Origin: Sinomonas sp. ASV486
GTDB taxonomy: Bacteria; Actinomycetota; Actinomycetes; Actinomycetales; Micrococcaceae
NCBI RefSeq assembly: GCF_030908215.1
Contig: NZ_JAVFJK010000015.1
Location: forward strand, 45,585-109,584
Reading direction: 5' to 3'
Length of the DNA: 64,000 nt
The notes beneath the pieces are model-generated. The model saw nothing but the letters and a program-made list of their open reading frames with translations. It was not told the origin of the DNA and ran no database searches. This document shows, piece by piece, positions 43,952-54,944 of this stretch. Within the stretch, counting starts at the first letter, position 1; each line of letters begins with the position of its first letter. The position numbers and the translations under genes are program-made.

Positions 43952-46032
43952 GCGCTGGCCTCCGGTGCCGGGCGTCGTGCTTCCATGGTTCCCCCTCTCG
44001 TGTACGGAATGCTGACGCGGACGTCGGTGCCGCCGCCATCGCGCCGGGCGATGCTCGTGGTCCCGTCGAGTTCGCGGATCCGCTCGAACATCCCTGCGAG
44101 GCCGAGGTGGCCTTCTTCGGTCAGCGCCAGGAGGTCGCCTGCCTCGGCGGCGAAACCGCGGCCGTCGTCCCTGACGGTGAACCAGACGCGATCGCAGCCG
44201 AACTCGAGCTCGAGCTCGACCTCGTCGGCCTGTGCGTGCCGGAGCACGTTGGAGAGCGCTTCGCTGGCGACCCGGTACAGCGTGCTCGAGAGGTGGCCGC
44301 CGGACGGGAGGGCGTCGGGTTCGCCCTTGACGGCGAGGCCCGCGTGGAGCCCGAACGTCGTGCGGTACCGGGCCACGAGGGCCTCAAGCGCGAGCGGGAG
44401 GGAGAGCTGGTCGAGCATGGGAGGCCGCAGATCCTCGCACACCTGGCGGAGCTCGAACGCGATGTCGCGCCCCAGATCCGCGATCTGGTCGAGGTGCGGC
44501 TGGTCGACGTGCGGCTTGGCGCCGGCACCCGCGGCGTCCGTGCGTGAGGACCCCTCGGCGACCCGCACGAGGTGGAAGAGGGACTGGAGCGCGCCGTCGT
44601 GGAGGTCCCGCGAGAGCCGTGCGCGCGTGCGCTCCTCGCTTTCGGCGAGGCGCCGATGGAGGATCCGCGTGGTGACCTCGGCGTCCTCGAGGCCGCGGAT
44701 CCGCTGGTCGAGGGAATCGATGAGCCGGTAGTTCTCGAGCACGATCCCGGCTTGGTAGGCCATGGTTCGCAGGAGGTCCTCGTCCACTGCGCGGAGGCGG
44801 GCGTTGCGGTTTCGAAGGGCGACGACGAGCTGGCCCCCGTCGCTGCCGGGCACGCCGAGGGTGAACCGCCTCAGGCCCGCCGATTCCTGTTCGCCCACGT
44901 GGACCGACACCTCGGCGGCCAGCGGGTCGGTCGCGTAGACGAGGACGCGCGCGGCACCCGCCCCGGCATAGATTGCGCACCACGAGAGGTTGAGCGCCTC
45001 CATGATCTCCGAGCACAGGTACGCGCCGAGGTCCTCGGCATAGCGGAAGCCCGGGGCCGCCGTGGCGAGGTGGCTCAGGACCGTGCGGTAGTCGTACCCG
45101 TCGCGGTAGAACCAGCGGTCGATGGCGCGGTGCACGTAACGGACCGTGGGCACGAAGAGGATCGAGATACCGGCGATGGCGACCGCCGCGGCGAGCCCGC
45201 GGAGATGCAGCCCGCGGGAGAGCGCCGCGAGCGCGGCCGCGTAGGCACCGGCGGTAGTCCCCGTCAGGAGCACATAGACCAGCTCGCGGCGCAGCCTCAG
45301 GTCCACGAACTTGCCCCGCAGCGCGGACAGCGAGACCGTGAGCGGAAGGGGGATGCTCGAGAGGACCCACAGCCAGGCGAAAGGTGCGCCCGGGTCAGGC
45401 GGGCCGAAGAGTGCAAGGGCAGCCGCCTGGAGCGCGCCGGCCGCGAGGATCATGAGGAGCCCGGCGCGCGCGTCGCGGTCGCGGGCGGTGCTTGCGAGCC
45501 AGACGAGGGTTGCTGCCGCCGCCAGGACCGCAGCGAGGAAGACACCCTCGCTCGCGAGCCGGATGACCTCGTCGTCGAGGCGCGCGGCAGGGCCGACGAT
45601 CAGGAACGCCTCCGTGAATACGGCGACCACGTCGAACGCGCGCAGGATCGCCCTACGCGACGGCGCCCTGGGGACGACTTCGAAGAACGAGCGCACGAGC
45701 AGCGTGGGGAGGACGCCGGCCGCAGCCCGCGCGATCCCGACCGTCCAGACGACCCCGGCGTCCTCCGAGAACAGCACCGAGTAGACGAGCACCAGACCGA
45801 CCACATTGAGTGCGAGGCAGCCGAGCGATTCGTGGAGCCTCGAGTAGAGGTATACGGAAGCTCCGGCCACGAGGAACACGGCGCCGACGACCCCCACAGC
45901 AAGACGCAGGAGCCACGGCGAGTCCGCGGGGAGCGCAACCTCTGCGAGCACGACGACCGCGACCACGACCGCCGTCGCGGCGTGGAAGACCCTGGTCTTG
46001 ACCGCTCCGTCCGCCCGCGCTGTCCCCGGCAT
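43948..46032 (-). CDS. Membrane sensor histidine kinase (HisKA_3 type)
   Basis: A 694-residue kinase with about eight to ten membrane helices in the first 300 residues, then a GAF-like stretch (about 330-470), and a HisKA_3 dimerisation region. Its phosphorylated His lies in SRDLHDGALQSLF (near 510). The ATPase domain has the N-box SNVLRHAQAD, G1 DDGRGF and G2 HLGLAGM. The layout resembles ComP of Bacillus. The large membrane sensor suggests a lipid, peptide or envelope signal. The ATG at 46032 is selected because GGAGGTG precedes it; the frame is open further upstream, across the argG promoter. It is co-transcribed with the response regulator. Confidence 0.88.
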   Translation of the reverse strand: MPGTARADGAVKTRVFHAATAVVVAVVVLAEVALPADSPWLLRLAVGVVGAVFLVAGASVYLYSRLHESLGCLALNVVGLVLVYSVLFSEDAGVVWTVGIARAAAGVLPTLLVRSFFEVVPRAPSRRAILRAFDVVAVFTEAFLIVGPAARLDDEVIRLASEGVFLAAVLAAAATLVWLASTARDRDARAGLLMILAAGALQAAALALFGPPDPGAPFAWLWVLSSIPLPLTVSLSALRGKFVDLRLRRELVYVLLTGTTAGAYAAALAALSRGLHLRGLAAAVAIAGISILFVPTVRYVHRAIDRWFYRDGYDYRTVLSHLATAAPGFRYAEDLGAYLCSEIMEALNLSWCAIYAGAGAARVLVYATDPLAAEVSVHVGEQESAGLRRFTLGVPGSDGGQLVVALRNRNARLRAVDEDLLRTMAYQAGIVLENYRLIDSLDQRIRGLEDAEVTTRILHRRLAESEERTRARLSRDLHDGALQSLFHLVRVAEGSSRTDAAGAGAKPHVDQPHLDQIADLGRDIAFELRQVCEDLRPPMLDQLSLPLALEALVARYRTTFGLHAGLAVKGEPDALPSGGHLSSTLYRVASEALSNVLRHAQADEVELELEFGCDRVWFTVRDDGRGFAAEAGDLLALTEEGHLGLAGMFERIRELDGTTSIARRDGGGTDVRVSIPYTRGGTMEARRPAPEASA

Positions 46033-46202
46033 CGCACCTCCGCCTGCAGAACGGGAGTTCCCCCGCTGCCACGCCGCACAGTAGCAAACCGCGAATAACA
46101 AACGTGCCTGGGTTACGGCCGACAGGCCCTGAGGAGCGATGTCGGCGGCCACGACGGCGCATGGCAGGGATACGATGTGAGGCTCGCCGATGCGGTGGAT
46201 CG

Positions 46203-46240
46203 GCATTGCATATCTATGTAGACTGATGCATAACAATACG
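46203..46240 (+). promoter_or_regulatory. ARG-box-like sites upstream of argG
   Basis: TTGCATATCTATGTAGA (about 46206-46222) and GATGCATAACAATACG (46225-46240) form an AT-rich tandem pair sharing TGCATA with the sites before argC. TAGACT (46219-46224) may serve as a -10. They lie about 50-85 nt before the argG ATG and probably bind ArgR. Confidence 0.55.
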
Positions 46241-46288
46241 ACTTGCTCGTGCCCCTGCTCTGCTGTGGATGTCTTGAAGGAGAACACC

Positions 46289-48959
<2,671 letters not shown>

Positions 48960-48999
48960 GTCCTTCCCGCTGGGGTGCGTGGGGGAGCATGATCGATGT

Positions 49000-49791
49000 G
49001 TGCTTCCCCAGCGCACGCTCATGCTCGTCGTCGCCCACCCCGACGACGACAGCTTCGGTGTCGCCGGCTCCGTCGCCCTCCACGGCGATGAGCCGGCGTT
49101 CCGCTTTGTGCTCGTCCTCGCGACCGACGGGTCCGCCGGCCAGATCGCGCCGGGTGTCGCCGCGACGCCCGAGACGCTCGGATCCGTACGCCGGGCCGAG
49201 GACCACCTGGCGTGGGTCGCCCACGGGCGTGTCCCGGACCGTCGCGAGTGGCTCGACTACGACGACGGCCGCGTCGCCGACGTCGGCCATCCCGAGCTCA
49301 CGGGCCGCATCCTCGAGATCATGGCCGAGGAGCGCCCGGACGTCGTGTGCACCTTCGGCCCCGACGGGCTCACGGGCCACCCCGACCACATCGCGGTGGG
49401 CCGCGCGACCGATGCCGCCTTCGCGGCCCTGGCAGGAAACGGTGCCGGGTGCCGCAGGCTCCTCCACTGGGGCATGAAGCTGTCCACATGGGAGTCCATC
49501 AACCGGGCGCGGGCGCGGGCCGGGATACCGCCATGGGACCCGACGCAGGTGTACCACTTCCGAGGCATCGCGGACGAGCTCATCGACATGCGCGTCGATA
49601 CACGCACGGTCGCTGGCCGCGTTGTCGACGGGATCGAACAGCACCGGAGCCAGCGGCTGGCGCTCTTCCAAGAGCACATGACCCGCGAGGCATGGCTGTC
49701 CGCGGCGTCCCGTGAGTACTTCGTCCAGGCCTGGCCGCCCCGGGAGCGCGGACTCCCGCTCCTGACCGACCTCTTCGAGGGGCTTGATTAG
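49000..49791 (+). CDS. PIG-L family (LmbE-like) deacetylase
   Basis: A 263-residue zinc hydrolase that removes acetyl from an N-acetyl sugar or amide. The zinc site is LVVAHPDDDSFG (His-Pro-Asp-Asp near 13) with the second His in GHPDHIAVGRA (near 132). MshB and Mca of mycothiol metabolism belong to this family, but this is a generic branch and its substrate is not known. The GTG at 49000 is the best start; an ATG at 49021 is possible. CATGAT at 48988-48993 lies 6 nt before the GTG and may be a leaderless -10. It follows argH by 40 nt. Confidence 0.82.
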   Translation: MLPQRTLMLVVAHPDDDSFGVAGSVALHGDEPAFRFVLVLATDGSAGQIAPGVAATPETLGSVRRAEDHLAWVAHGRVPDRREWLDYDDGRVADVGHPELTGRILEIMAEERPDVVCTFGPDGLTGHPDHIAVGRATDAAFAALAGNGAGCRRLLHWGMKLSTWESINRARARAGIPPWDPTQVYHFRGIADELIDMRVDTRTVAGRVVDGIEQHRSQRLALFQEHMTREAWLSAASREYFVQAWPPRERGLPLLTDLFEGLD

Positions 49792-49792
49792 C

Positions 49793-49798
49793 TACGCT
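49793..49798 (+). promoter_or_regulatory. -10 element, leaderless type
   Basis: TACGCT ends 7 nt before the ATG at 49806, just after the stop of the deacetylase gene. Confidence 0.45.
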
Positions 49799-49805
49799 GA
49801 ATCCC

Positions 49806-50552
49806 ATGGGAACCGACGCCGCTGGGCAGACCGACGAACAGTTCCTCGACGCGCTCCGCGGCGCGGCCGAGGGTATCCACACCGAGCTCGCCCGGCTCAG
49901 CGACGATTCCGTCGCCGCTCCGTCCGAGCTGGCTGGCTGGACCCGCGGCCACGTGCTCGCGCATGTCGAGGGGATCGCCTCCGCGCTTGCACGCCAGGCC
50001 GAACTCGCCCGCCGCCGCGAGCAGGCGGATCTGTACGACGGTGGCATGGCTGCCCGGGATGAGGCCATCGAGGCCCATGCGGGGGCGGCCGCGGTCACCC
50101 ACCGCGAGCGCACCGGCTCCGCAGTCGACCGGGCGGTCGCGGCCTTCGCGGACCTCGAACCGGCAGATTGGGACACGCCAGTGAAGTTCCGCCGTGGCGT
50201 GGCACGGGACGCCGCGCTGGCGCTGTGGCGCGAGCTCGTCATCCACCGCAGCGATCTCGGCACGGGCTGCACCCAGCAGGAGTGGTCTGAGGCGTTCTGC
50301 CGGCACCTTGTGGGCTTCCTCGAGCCGCGCGTGCCCGAGGCGCGGGAATTCGTCCTGCGCCCGGCGTCCGGGGAGGAGATACGCCTCGGGGGCGGCAGCG
50401 ACGCCGTCGTGCTCGAGGGTCGGCTCCAAGACCTCGCGGCGTGGCTCGCCGGTCGGCCGGTCTCGCACGGCGCCGTCCGCGCCGAGCAGGACGGCGAGGC
50501 GGTGCCCCTGCCCGGGATCGGGCCCTGGCCGTCTGCCATGGCCATCCAGTAG
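49806..50552 (+). CDS. Maleylpyruvate isomerase family mycothiol-dependent enzyme
   Basis: A 248-residue protein. The N-terminal DinB-like helical bundle (about 10-160) carries LAGWTRGHVLAHVEGIASAL, the first metal His pair of MDMPI proteins, and the later ELVIHRSDLGTG supplies the third His. The C-terminal part (about 165-245) is the small MDMPI_C/SCP2-like domain ending in GPWPSAMA. Proteins of this class use mycothiol as cofactor in isomerisation or conjugation; the substrate is unknown. A -10 hexamer just before the ATG suggests its own leaderless message. Confidence 0.82.
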   Translation: MGTDAAGQTDEQFLDALRGAAEGIHTELARLSDDSVAAPSELAGWTRGHVLAHVEGIASALARQAELARRREQADLYDGGMAARDEAIEAHAGAAAVTHRERTGSAVDRAVAAFADLEPADWDTPVKFRRGVARDAALALWRELVIHRSDLGTGCTQQEWSEAFCRHLVGFLEPRVPEAREFVLRPASGEEIRLGGGSDAVVLEGRLQDLAAWLAGRPVSHGAVRAEQDGEAVPLPGIGPWPSAMAIQ

Positions 50553-50555
50553 AGC

Positions 50556-51191
50556 ATGGATTTCGAAACCCTCGTCCGATGGCTCCTGCGCGACCCAGTC
50601 GCCGTGGCACCGGACCTCCTCGGCGCCGTCCTCACGCATACGACGCCGGAGGGCACCGTGGGCGTTCGACTCACCGAGGTTGAGGCGTACCGCGGGCACC
50701 GCGACTCCGACCACCCCGACCCGGGCTCGCATTCGTACAACGGCCGCACGCCGCGCAACGAGGTGATGTGGGGCCCGCCCGGCCACCTCTATGTCTACTT
50801 CACGTACGGCATGCACTTCTGCGCCAATGTGGTCTGCGGCCCGGCGGGGAGCTCGTCGGGGTGCCTCCTGCGCGCCGGGGAGATCGTGGAGGGCATCGAT
50901 CTCGCGCGCTCCCGCCGTTCGGCGGCTCGCAGGGACGCCGACCTTGCCCGGGGCCCAGCGCGCCTCGCGCAGGCGCTGTCGATCGGCCGCGACGACAACG
51001 GGGCGACACTCGACGGCGCGTCCTTCCGCCTTGAACCACCGGCCCACCGGGCCGCCGGGGTGCTGTCAGGCCCCCGGGTGGGTGTGGCGGGCGAGGGAGG
51101 CTCGGCGGACTACCTCTGGCGCTTCTGGCTCCCGGGCGAGCCGAGCGTCTCGACATACCGCGCAGCCAAGCCGCGCCCCGCCCGCGGGTAG
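50556..51191 (+). CDS. 3-methyladenine DNA glycosylase (AAG/MPG family)
   Basis: A 211-residue DNA repair enzyme that removes alkylated purines. Its general-base Glu lies in [17 protein letters not shown] (near 43). [36 protein letters not shown] is unmistakable for the AAG family, although not written here in full in any one motif: the key parts are RTPRN, GHLYVY and YGMH. The C-terminal LWRFWLPG end is normal. It starts 3 nt after the MDMPI gene stop and is probably co-transcribed with it. The next gene is convergent. Confidence 0.92.
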   Translation: MDFETLVRWLLRDPVAVAPDLLGAVLTHTTPEGTVGVRLTEVEAYRGHRDSDHPDPGSHSYNGRTPRNEVMWGPPGHLYVYFTYGMHFCANVVCGPAGSSSGCLLRAGEIVEGIDLARSRRSAARRDADLARGPARLAQALSIGRDDNGATLDGASFRLEPPAHRAAGVLSGPRVGVAGEGGSADYLWRFWLPGEPSVSTYRAAKPRPARG

Positions 51192-51268
51192 GCATCACAG
51201 GCGTTGCGTTGTCAGGTCGGCGGGGTGTGGGCGGTGGGGCATTGCGGACGTGGCCCCACCGGGGGCGC

Positions 51269-51880
51269 CTACGCGGCGTCGCCCGGCGCGAGCTCTCCAG
51301 GGCAATCCCGCGGGGCGAGACGGGTCAGGAGCCGGGCGCGCACCATCGGCCATTCTGCCGTGAGCACGGAGAAGACATCGGTGTCCACCCGCGCGCCGTC
51401 GTGCCCCGGGCGGTACGCGCGCAGTGTCCCCTCGTGGACGGCTCCCAGCTTGAGGAGGGCCTGGGCACTGCGGCCGTTCCGGCTGTCCACTCGGAAGGCG
51501 ACGCGGCTCAGGCCCAGATCCTCGAACGCGTGGGAGAGGACGAGGAACTTCGTCGCCGCATTGATCCCCGTTCCCCAATAGGGGCGGGCAAAGAACGTGC
51601 CGCCCACCTCGGCGCGGCCGAGGCGCACATCGACGTCGTAGAGCCCCGTGGTGCCCACGAGGGAACCGGTGAGCTCGTCCGCCGCGGCGAACGGCAGCGT
51701 GGAAGGATCCTCGAGGCGCGCGGCGAAGAGCTCGGCGAGGTCCTCGATCGAGTCGGGGCGGCGTGCGGCCATGCCGGACCACAGCCCTTCATCGATGTGG
51801 TGGAAGAGATGCTCCGCGTGCAGTGGCGAAAGCGGAAGCAGACGGACGCCGTTCCCGGCGAGCGTGAGCTCATGATGCAT
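51269..51880 (-). CDS. GNAT family N-acetyltransferase (RimJ/RimL-like)
   Basis: A 203-residue acetyltransferase. The fold opens with VRLLPLSPLHAEHLFHHID. VGTTGLYDVDVRLGRAEVGGTFF is the central strand pair, and PYWGTGINAATKFLVLSHAFEDLGLSRV contains the acetyl-CoA loop in RxxGxG-like form (YWGTGIN). The ending RNGRSAQALLKLGAVHEGTLR is typical of the Acetyltransf_3 group (RimJ/RimL), which acetylates protein N-termini or small amines; the target is not known. The ATG at 51880 is used because GNAT similarity starts there, and TTCAAT lies 6 nt before it. It is divergent from apt. Confidence 0.85.
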   Translation of the reverse strand: MHHELTLAGNGVRLLPLSPLHAEHLFHHIDEGLWSGMAARRPDSIEDLAELFAARLEDPSTLPFAAADELTGSLVGTTGLYDVDVRLGRAEVGGTFFARPYWGTGINAATKFLVLSHAFEDLGLSRVAFRVDSRNGRSAQALLKLGAVHEGTLRAYRPGHDGARVDTDVFSVLTAEWPMVRARLLTRLAPRDCPGELAPGDAA

Positions 51881-51949
51881 GCGGATATTGAAGCACCCCG
51901 AAGCCCGTCTGAATACGCCCTCGCGGCCTATGTGGACGTGAACTTTCGG

Positions 51950-51955
51950 TAACGT
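51950..51955 (+). promoter_or_regulatory. apt -10 element, leaderless type
   Basis: TAACGT ends 6 nt before the GTG start of apt at 51962; no ribosome-binding site is present. Confidence 0.5.
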
Positions 51956-51961
51956 GGACCT

Positions 51962-52558
51962 GTGAATGAACCGAGCCCCGAAACGACGCCCCTCAGCCCC
52001 GCCCGAGCGGGCACCCCAGCACCCGAGAAGCAGGCTGTGGAGGACGTTCTGGACCGGTTGTGCGCCACGGTGCCGGACTATCCCAAACCGGGGATCACGT
52101 TCAAGGACCTCACCCCCGTCTTCGCGGATCCGGAGGGGTTCCGGACCATCGTGGACGCGATCATCGCTCCCTTCCTCGGCCGGTTCGACCTCGTGGCCGG
52201 GATCGAGGCGCGCGGGTTCCTCCTGGCCGCTGCGGCCGCCTACGCGGCTGGCACCGGCGTCCTGACGGTCCGCAAGGCCGGCAAGCTTCCCCGCACCACC
52301 TTCACCGAGGAATACGCCCTCGAATACGGCACAGCCGCCCTCGAGGTCCACACGACCGATATCCCGCAGGGCGCACGGGTCCTGGTCCTGGATGATGTCC
52401 TCGCCACGGGCGGCACGGTGGGTGCGGCGGTGCGGCTCGTCAACCGCAGCGGAGGGACCGTGGTCGGCGTCGGGGTCGTGCTCGAACTCGACGGGCTCGG
52501 GGGTCGGGCTGCGCTCGCGGGGCAGGAGATCCACTCGCTCCAGTGCGTCGGCGCCTGA
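51962..52558 (+). CDS. apt: Adenine phosphoribosyltransferase
   Basis: A 198-residue purine-salvage enzyme that makes AMP from adenine and PRPP. The PRPP site is VLVLDDVLATGGT (near 140), and ARGFLLAAAAAYAAGTG and GITFKDLTPVFADP are conserved. The first 22 residues (Pro/Ser/Glu-rich) are additional to the usual start near VEDVLDRL. In many actinobacteria apt is next to relA/secF; here the neighbours are a GNAT gene and the HelD-like helicase gene. Confidence 0.93.
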   Translation: MNEPSPETTPLSPARAGTPAPEKQAVEDVLDRLCATVPDYPKPGITFKDLTPVFADPEGFRTIVDAIIAPFLGRFDLVAGIEARGFLLAAAAAYAAGTGVLTVRKAGKLPRTTFTEEYALEYGTAALEVHTTDIPQGARVLVLDDVLATGGTVGAAVRLVNRSGGTVVGVGVVLELDGLGGRAALAGQEIHSLQCVGA

Positions 52559-52608
52559 TCCACTGTCGTGTTCCCTGCAGGGTTTCCGTCTGTTCACCGG
52601 AATCGCTG

Positions 52609-52614
52609 TAGAAT
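52609..52614 (+). promoter_or_regulatory. Probable -10 of the HelD gene
   Basis: TAGAAT, preceded by TG, lies 35 nt before the ATG at 52650, whose ribosome site is AGGGGAAGG. No clear -35 and no rifampicin-associated inverted repeat are visible. Confidence 0.45.
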
Positions 52615-52649
52615 GGACGGTCAATCTTTTCTGACAGGGGAAGGCAAGG

Positions 52650-54944
52650 ATGCTCGACGCCGATCTCGCCCATGAACGGGTCTACGTCAAGGGTCTCTAC
52701 ACGAGACTCGACGAACTGCGCGAGGAAAAGCGCACTCAGCTCGCGGCGGTCCGGAAAGCCGGCGCGATCGGCTCGATCCAGAACATTTCGGAGCGTGACG
52801 CGTTCGCTGCGATGTATGAGGACCGGCTCGCCCAGCTCGATGCCGTCGAGGACCGGCTGGTCTTCGGCCGGCTCGACCTCGACGGCGGCGAGTCCCAGTA
52901 CATCGGGCGCATCGGGCTCAGCACGGAGGATCTGCGCCGTCTCATGGTGGATTGGCGCGCCCCCGAGGCGAGCCACTTCTACCAGGCCACGGCGTTCGAC
53001 CGCCAAGGGGTGCGGCGCCGCCGGCACCTGATTCTGCAGGGCCGGGATGTGAAGGCCATCGAGGACGACGTCCTCGATGCGGAGATGCTCGCCGACGGCG
53101 GGGCGCACCATCAGGGCGAGGGTGCGCTGCTCGCGGCGCTGAACTCGAAGCGCACGGGCCGCATGGCGGATATCGTGAGCACGATCCAGGCCGAGCAGGA
53201 CCGGATCATCCGCGCACCTATGTCCGGGGCCCTCGTGGTCCAGGGCGGACCGGGCACCGGCAAGACCGCCGTCGCCCTCCATCGGGCCGCCTACCTTCTG
53301 TACTCGCACCGCGACCGCCTCAAGAGCGCCGGTGTGCTGCTCGTGGGCCCGTCGTCGTCCTTCATGAAGTACATCGAGCGGGTCCTGCCCTCGCTCGGCG
53401 AGACCGGTGTTGTCATGTCGAGCGTCGGCCGCCTCATGCCCGGGATCACCGGCGTCCCCGAGACGGACGCACGCGTCGCCGCACTCAAGGGCAGCCAGCG
53501 CATGGTGGGTCTCATCGCGGCCGCCGTCGCGAACCGGCAGCGCATCCCGGCCACCGAGCGCATCCTCGACGTCGAGGGATACAAGATCCTCCTCTCGCCC
53601 CGCCAGGTGCGGCGCGCCCGGGACAAGGCCCGGGCAACCGGCAAGCCGTACAACGAGGCGCGCAACACGTTCGTCAAGATCCTGCTGCGCGAGCTCACGG
53701 AGCAGCTCCAGTCAAAGGTCGAGGCGAGCGGCTCGGGCAACACGACCGATCGGTCCTACCTTGCCGAGGACGTACGCCAGTCCCGCGACGTGCGCGTCGC
53801 CGTGAACCTGTGCTGGATGCCGATGACGGCGGAGAAGCTCGTCTCGGAGCTCTTCGGCCGGCGCAGCATCCTGGACTCTGTGGCGGCCGGCTTCACCGAA
53901 GAGGAGCGCGAGCTCCTGCGCCGCCCCGTCGATGCGCCCTGGACCGAGGCGGACGTCCCGCTCCTCGATGAGGCCGCTGAGCTCCTCGGCGAGCTTGACG
54001 CCAGCACAGGGCACGAGGCGGCCCGGCGCGAGTCGGAGCGTCGCCGGGACCTCGAGAACGCCCAGCAAACCCTCGCGAACATCGACGCTTCCCTGCGCGA
54101 CCAGGGCATCGACGGAGTGGTGGGTGCGGAGGAACTGGTCGCGTTCCAGCAGGAGCAGGAAACGCGCATGACGGCGGCCGAGCGCGCCGTCGGCGACCGC
54201 ACCTGGGCGTACGGGCACATCATCGTCGACGAGGCGCAGGAACTGTCCTACATGCAGTGGCGCCTGCTCGTGCGCCGCTGCCCGGTCAAGTCCTTCACGA
54301 TCGTGGGCGACATCGCCCAGACGTCCGCGGCGGCCGGAGCGTCGTCGTGGGGGAGGGCACTGCGTCCGTTCTTCGGCGACCGCTGGACGCTTGAGGAGCT
54401 CACCGTCAACTACCGCACGCCGAGCCAGATCACGGAGGCCGCGACGCGCATGGCGGCTGCCGCCGGACTCGTCGTGTCGACACCCAAGGCCGTTCGCGAG
54501 GGCCGCTGGGATCCGATCGTCGAACGCGTGACCCCCGCCGCGGACGGCACTGCCGGGCACGGCGACGGCAGCAGCGCTGTGGTCCGGCGCCTCCTCGAGG
54601 TGCTCCCGGGAGAGCTCGAGGCGGCCGACGGCGGACTGGTCGCCGTCATCGCGAACGGTCCCCTCGTGCGCACGGCCCGCGAGGCCCTCCGCGCGGCGTA
54701 CGGGAAGCGCGTGGGCGGCGGCGCCGGAAGCTTCGAGCAGGACATCGTGGTGCTCGATCCCCGGGAGGCGAAGGGCCTCGAGTTCGACGTCGTCGTGGTC
54801 CTCGAACCATCGGCCCTGCTGGACCATGAGCACGGCAAGGTGGGTGACCTGTACGTGGCGATGACGCGCCCCACACAGCGCCTCAGACTGATCTCCGAGG
54901 GGCCCCTCCCCGCCGGGATCGGGCAGGTGGCGGCGGGCGCGTGA
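52650..54944 (+). CDS. helD: HelD-like RNA polymerase recycling helicase (UvrD/Rep superfamily)
   Basis: A 764-residue SF1 ATPase. The N-terminal coiled arm (about 1-60, with VYVKGLYTRLDELREEKR) is the part that enters the RNA polymerase secondary channel in HelD proteins. Walker A is VVQGGPGTGKTAVALHRAAYLLY (near 190-212), motif II is IIVDEAQELSYMQW, motif III is IVGDIAQTSA, and the C-terminal motifs VNYRTPSQI and LEFDVVVVLEP are complete. HelD frees stalled polymerase and in some actinobacteria (HelR) protects from rifampicin. The ATG has AGGGGAAGG upstream. tyrS follows with an overlap of four bases. Confidence 0.88.
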   Translation: MLDADLAHERVYVKGLYTRLDELREEKRTQLAAVRKAGAIGSIQNISERDAFAAMYEDRLAQLDAVEDRLVFGRLDLDGGESQYIGRIGLSTEDLRRLMVDWRAPEASHFYQATAFDRQGVRRRRHLILQGRDVKAIEDDVLDAEMLADGGAHHQGEGALLAALNSKRTGRMADIVSTIQAEQDRIIRAPMSGALVVQGGPGTGKTAVALHRAAYLLYSHRDRLKSAGVLLVGPSSSFMKYIERVLPSLGETGVVMSSVGRLMPGITGVPETDARVAALKGSQRMVGLIAAAVANRQRIPATERILDVEGYKILLSPRQVRRARDKARATGKPYNEARNTFVKILLRELTEQLQSKVEASGSGNTTDRSYLAEDVRQSRDVRVAVNLCWMPMTAEKLVSELFGRRSILDSVAAGFTEEERELLRRPVDAPWTEADVPLLDEAAELLGELDASTGHEAARRESERRRDLENAQQTLANIDASLRDQGIDGVVGAEELVAFQQEQETRMTAAERAVGDRTWAYGHIIVDEAQELSYMQWRLLVRRCPVKSFTIVGDIAQTSAAAGASSWGRALRPFFGDRWTLEELTVNYRTPSQITEAATRMAAAAGLVVSTPKAVREGRWDPIVERVTPAADGTAGHGDGSSAVVRRLLEVLPGELEAADGGLVAVIANGPLVRTAREALRAAYGKRVGGGAGSFEQDIVVLDPREAKGLEFDVVVVLEPSALLDHEHGKVGDLYVAMTRPTQRLRLISEGPLPAGIGQVAAGA

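Noticed and set aside
52559..52649. Rifampicin-associated element before the HelD gene
   Set aside because: No 19-bp GGGGCTT-type inverted repeat is present in the interval.
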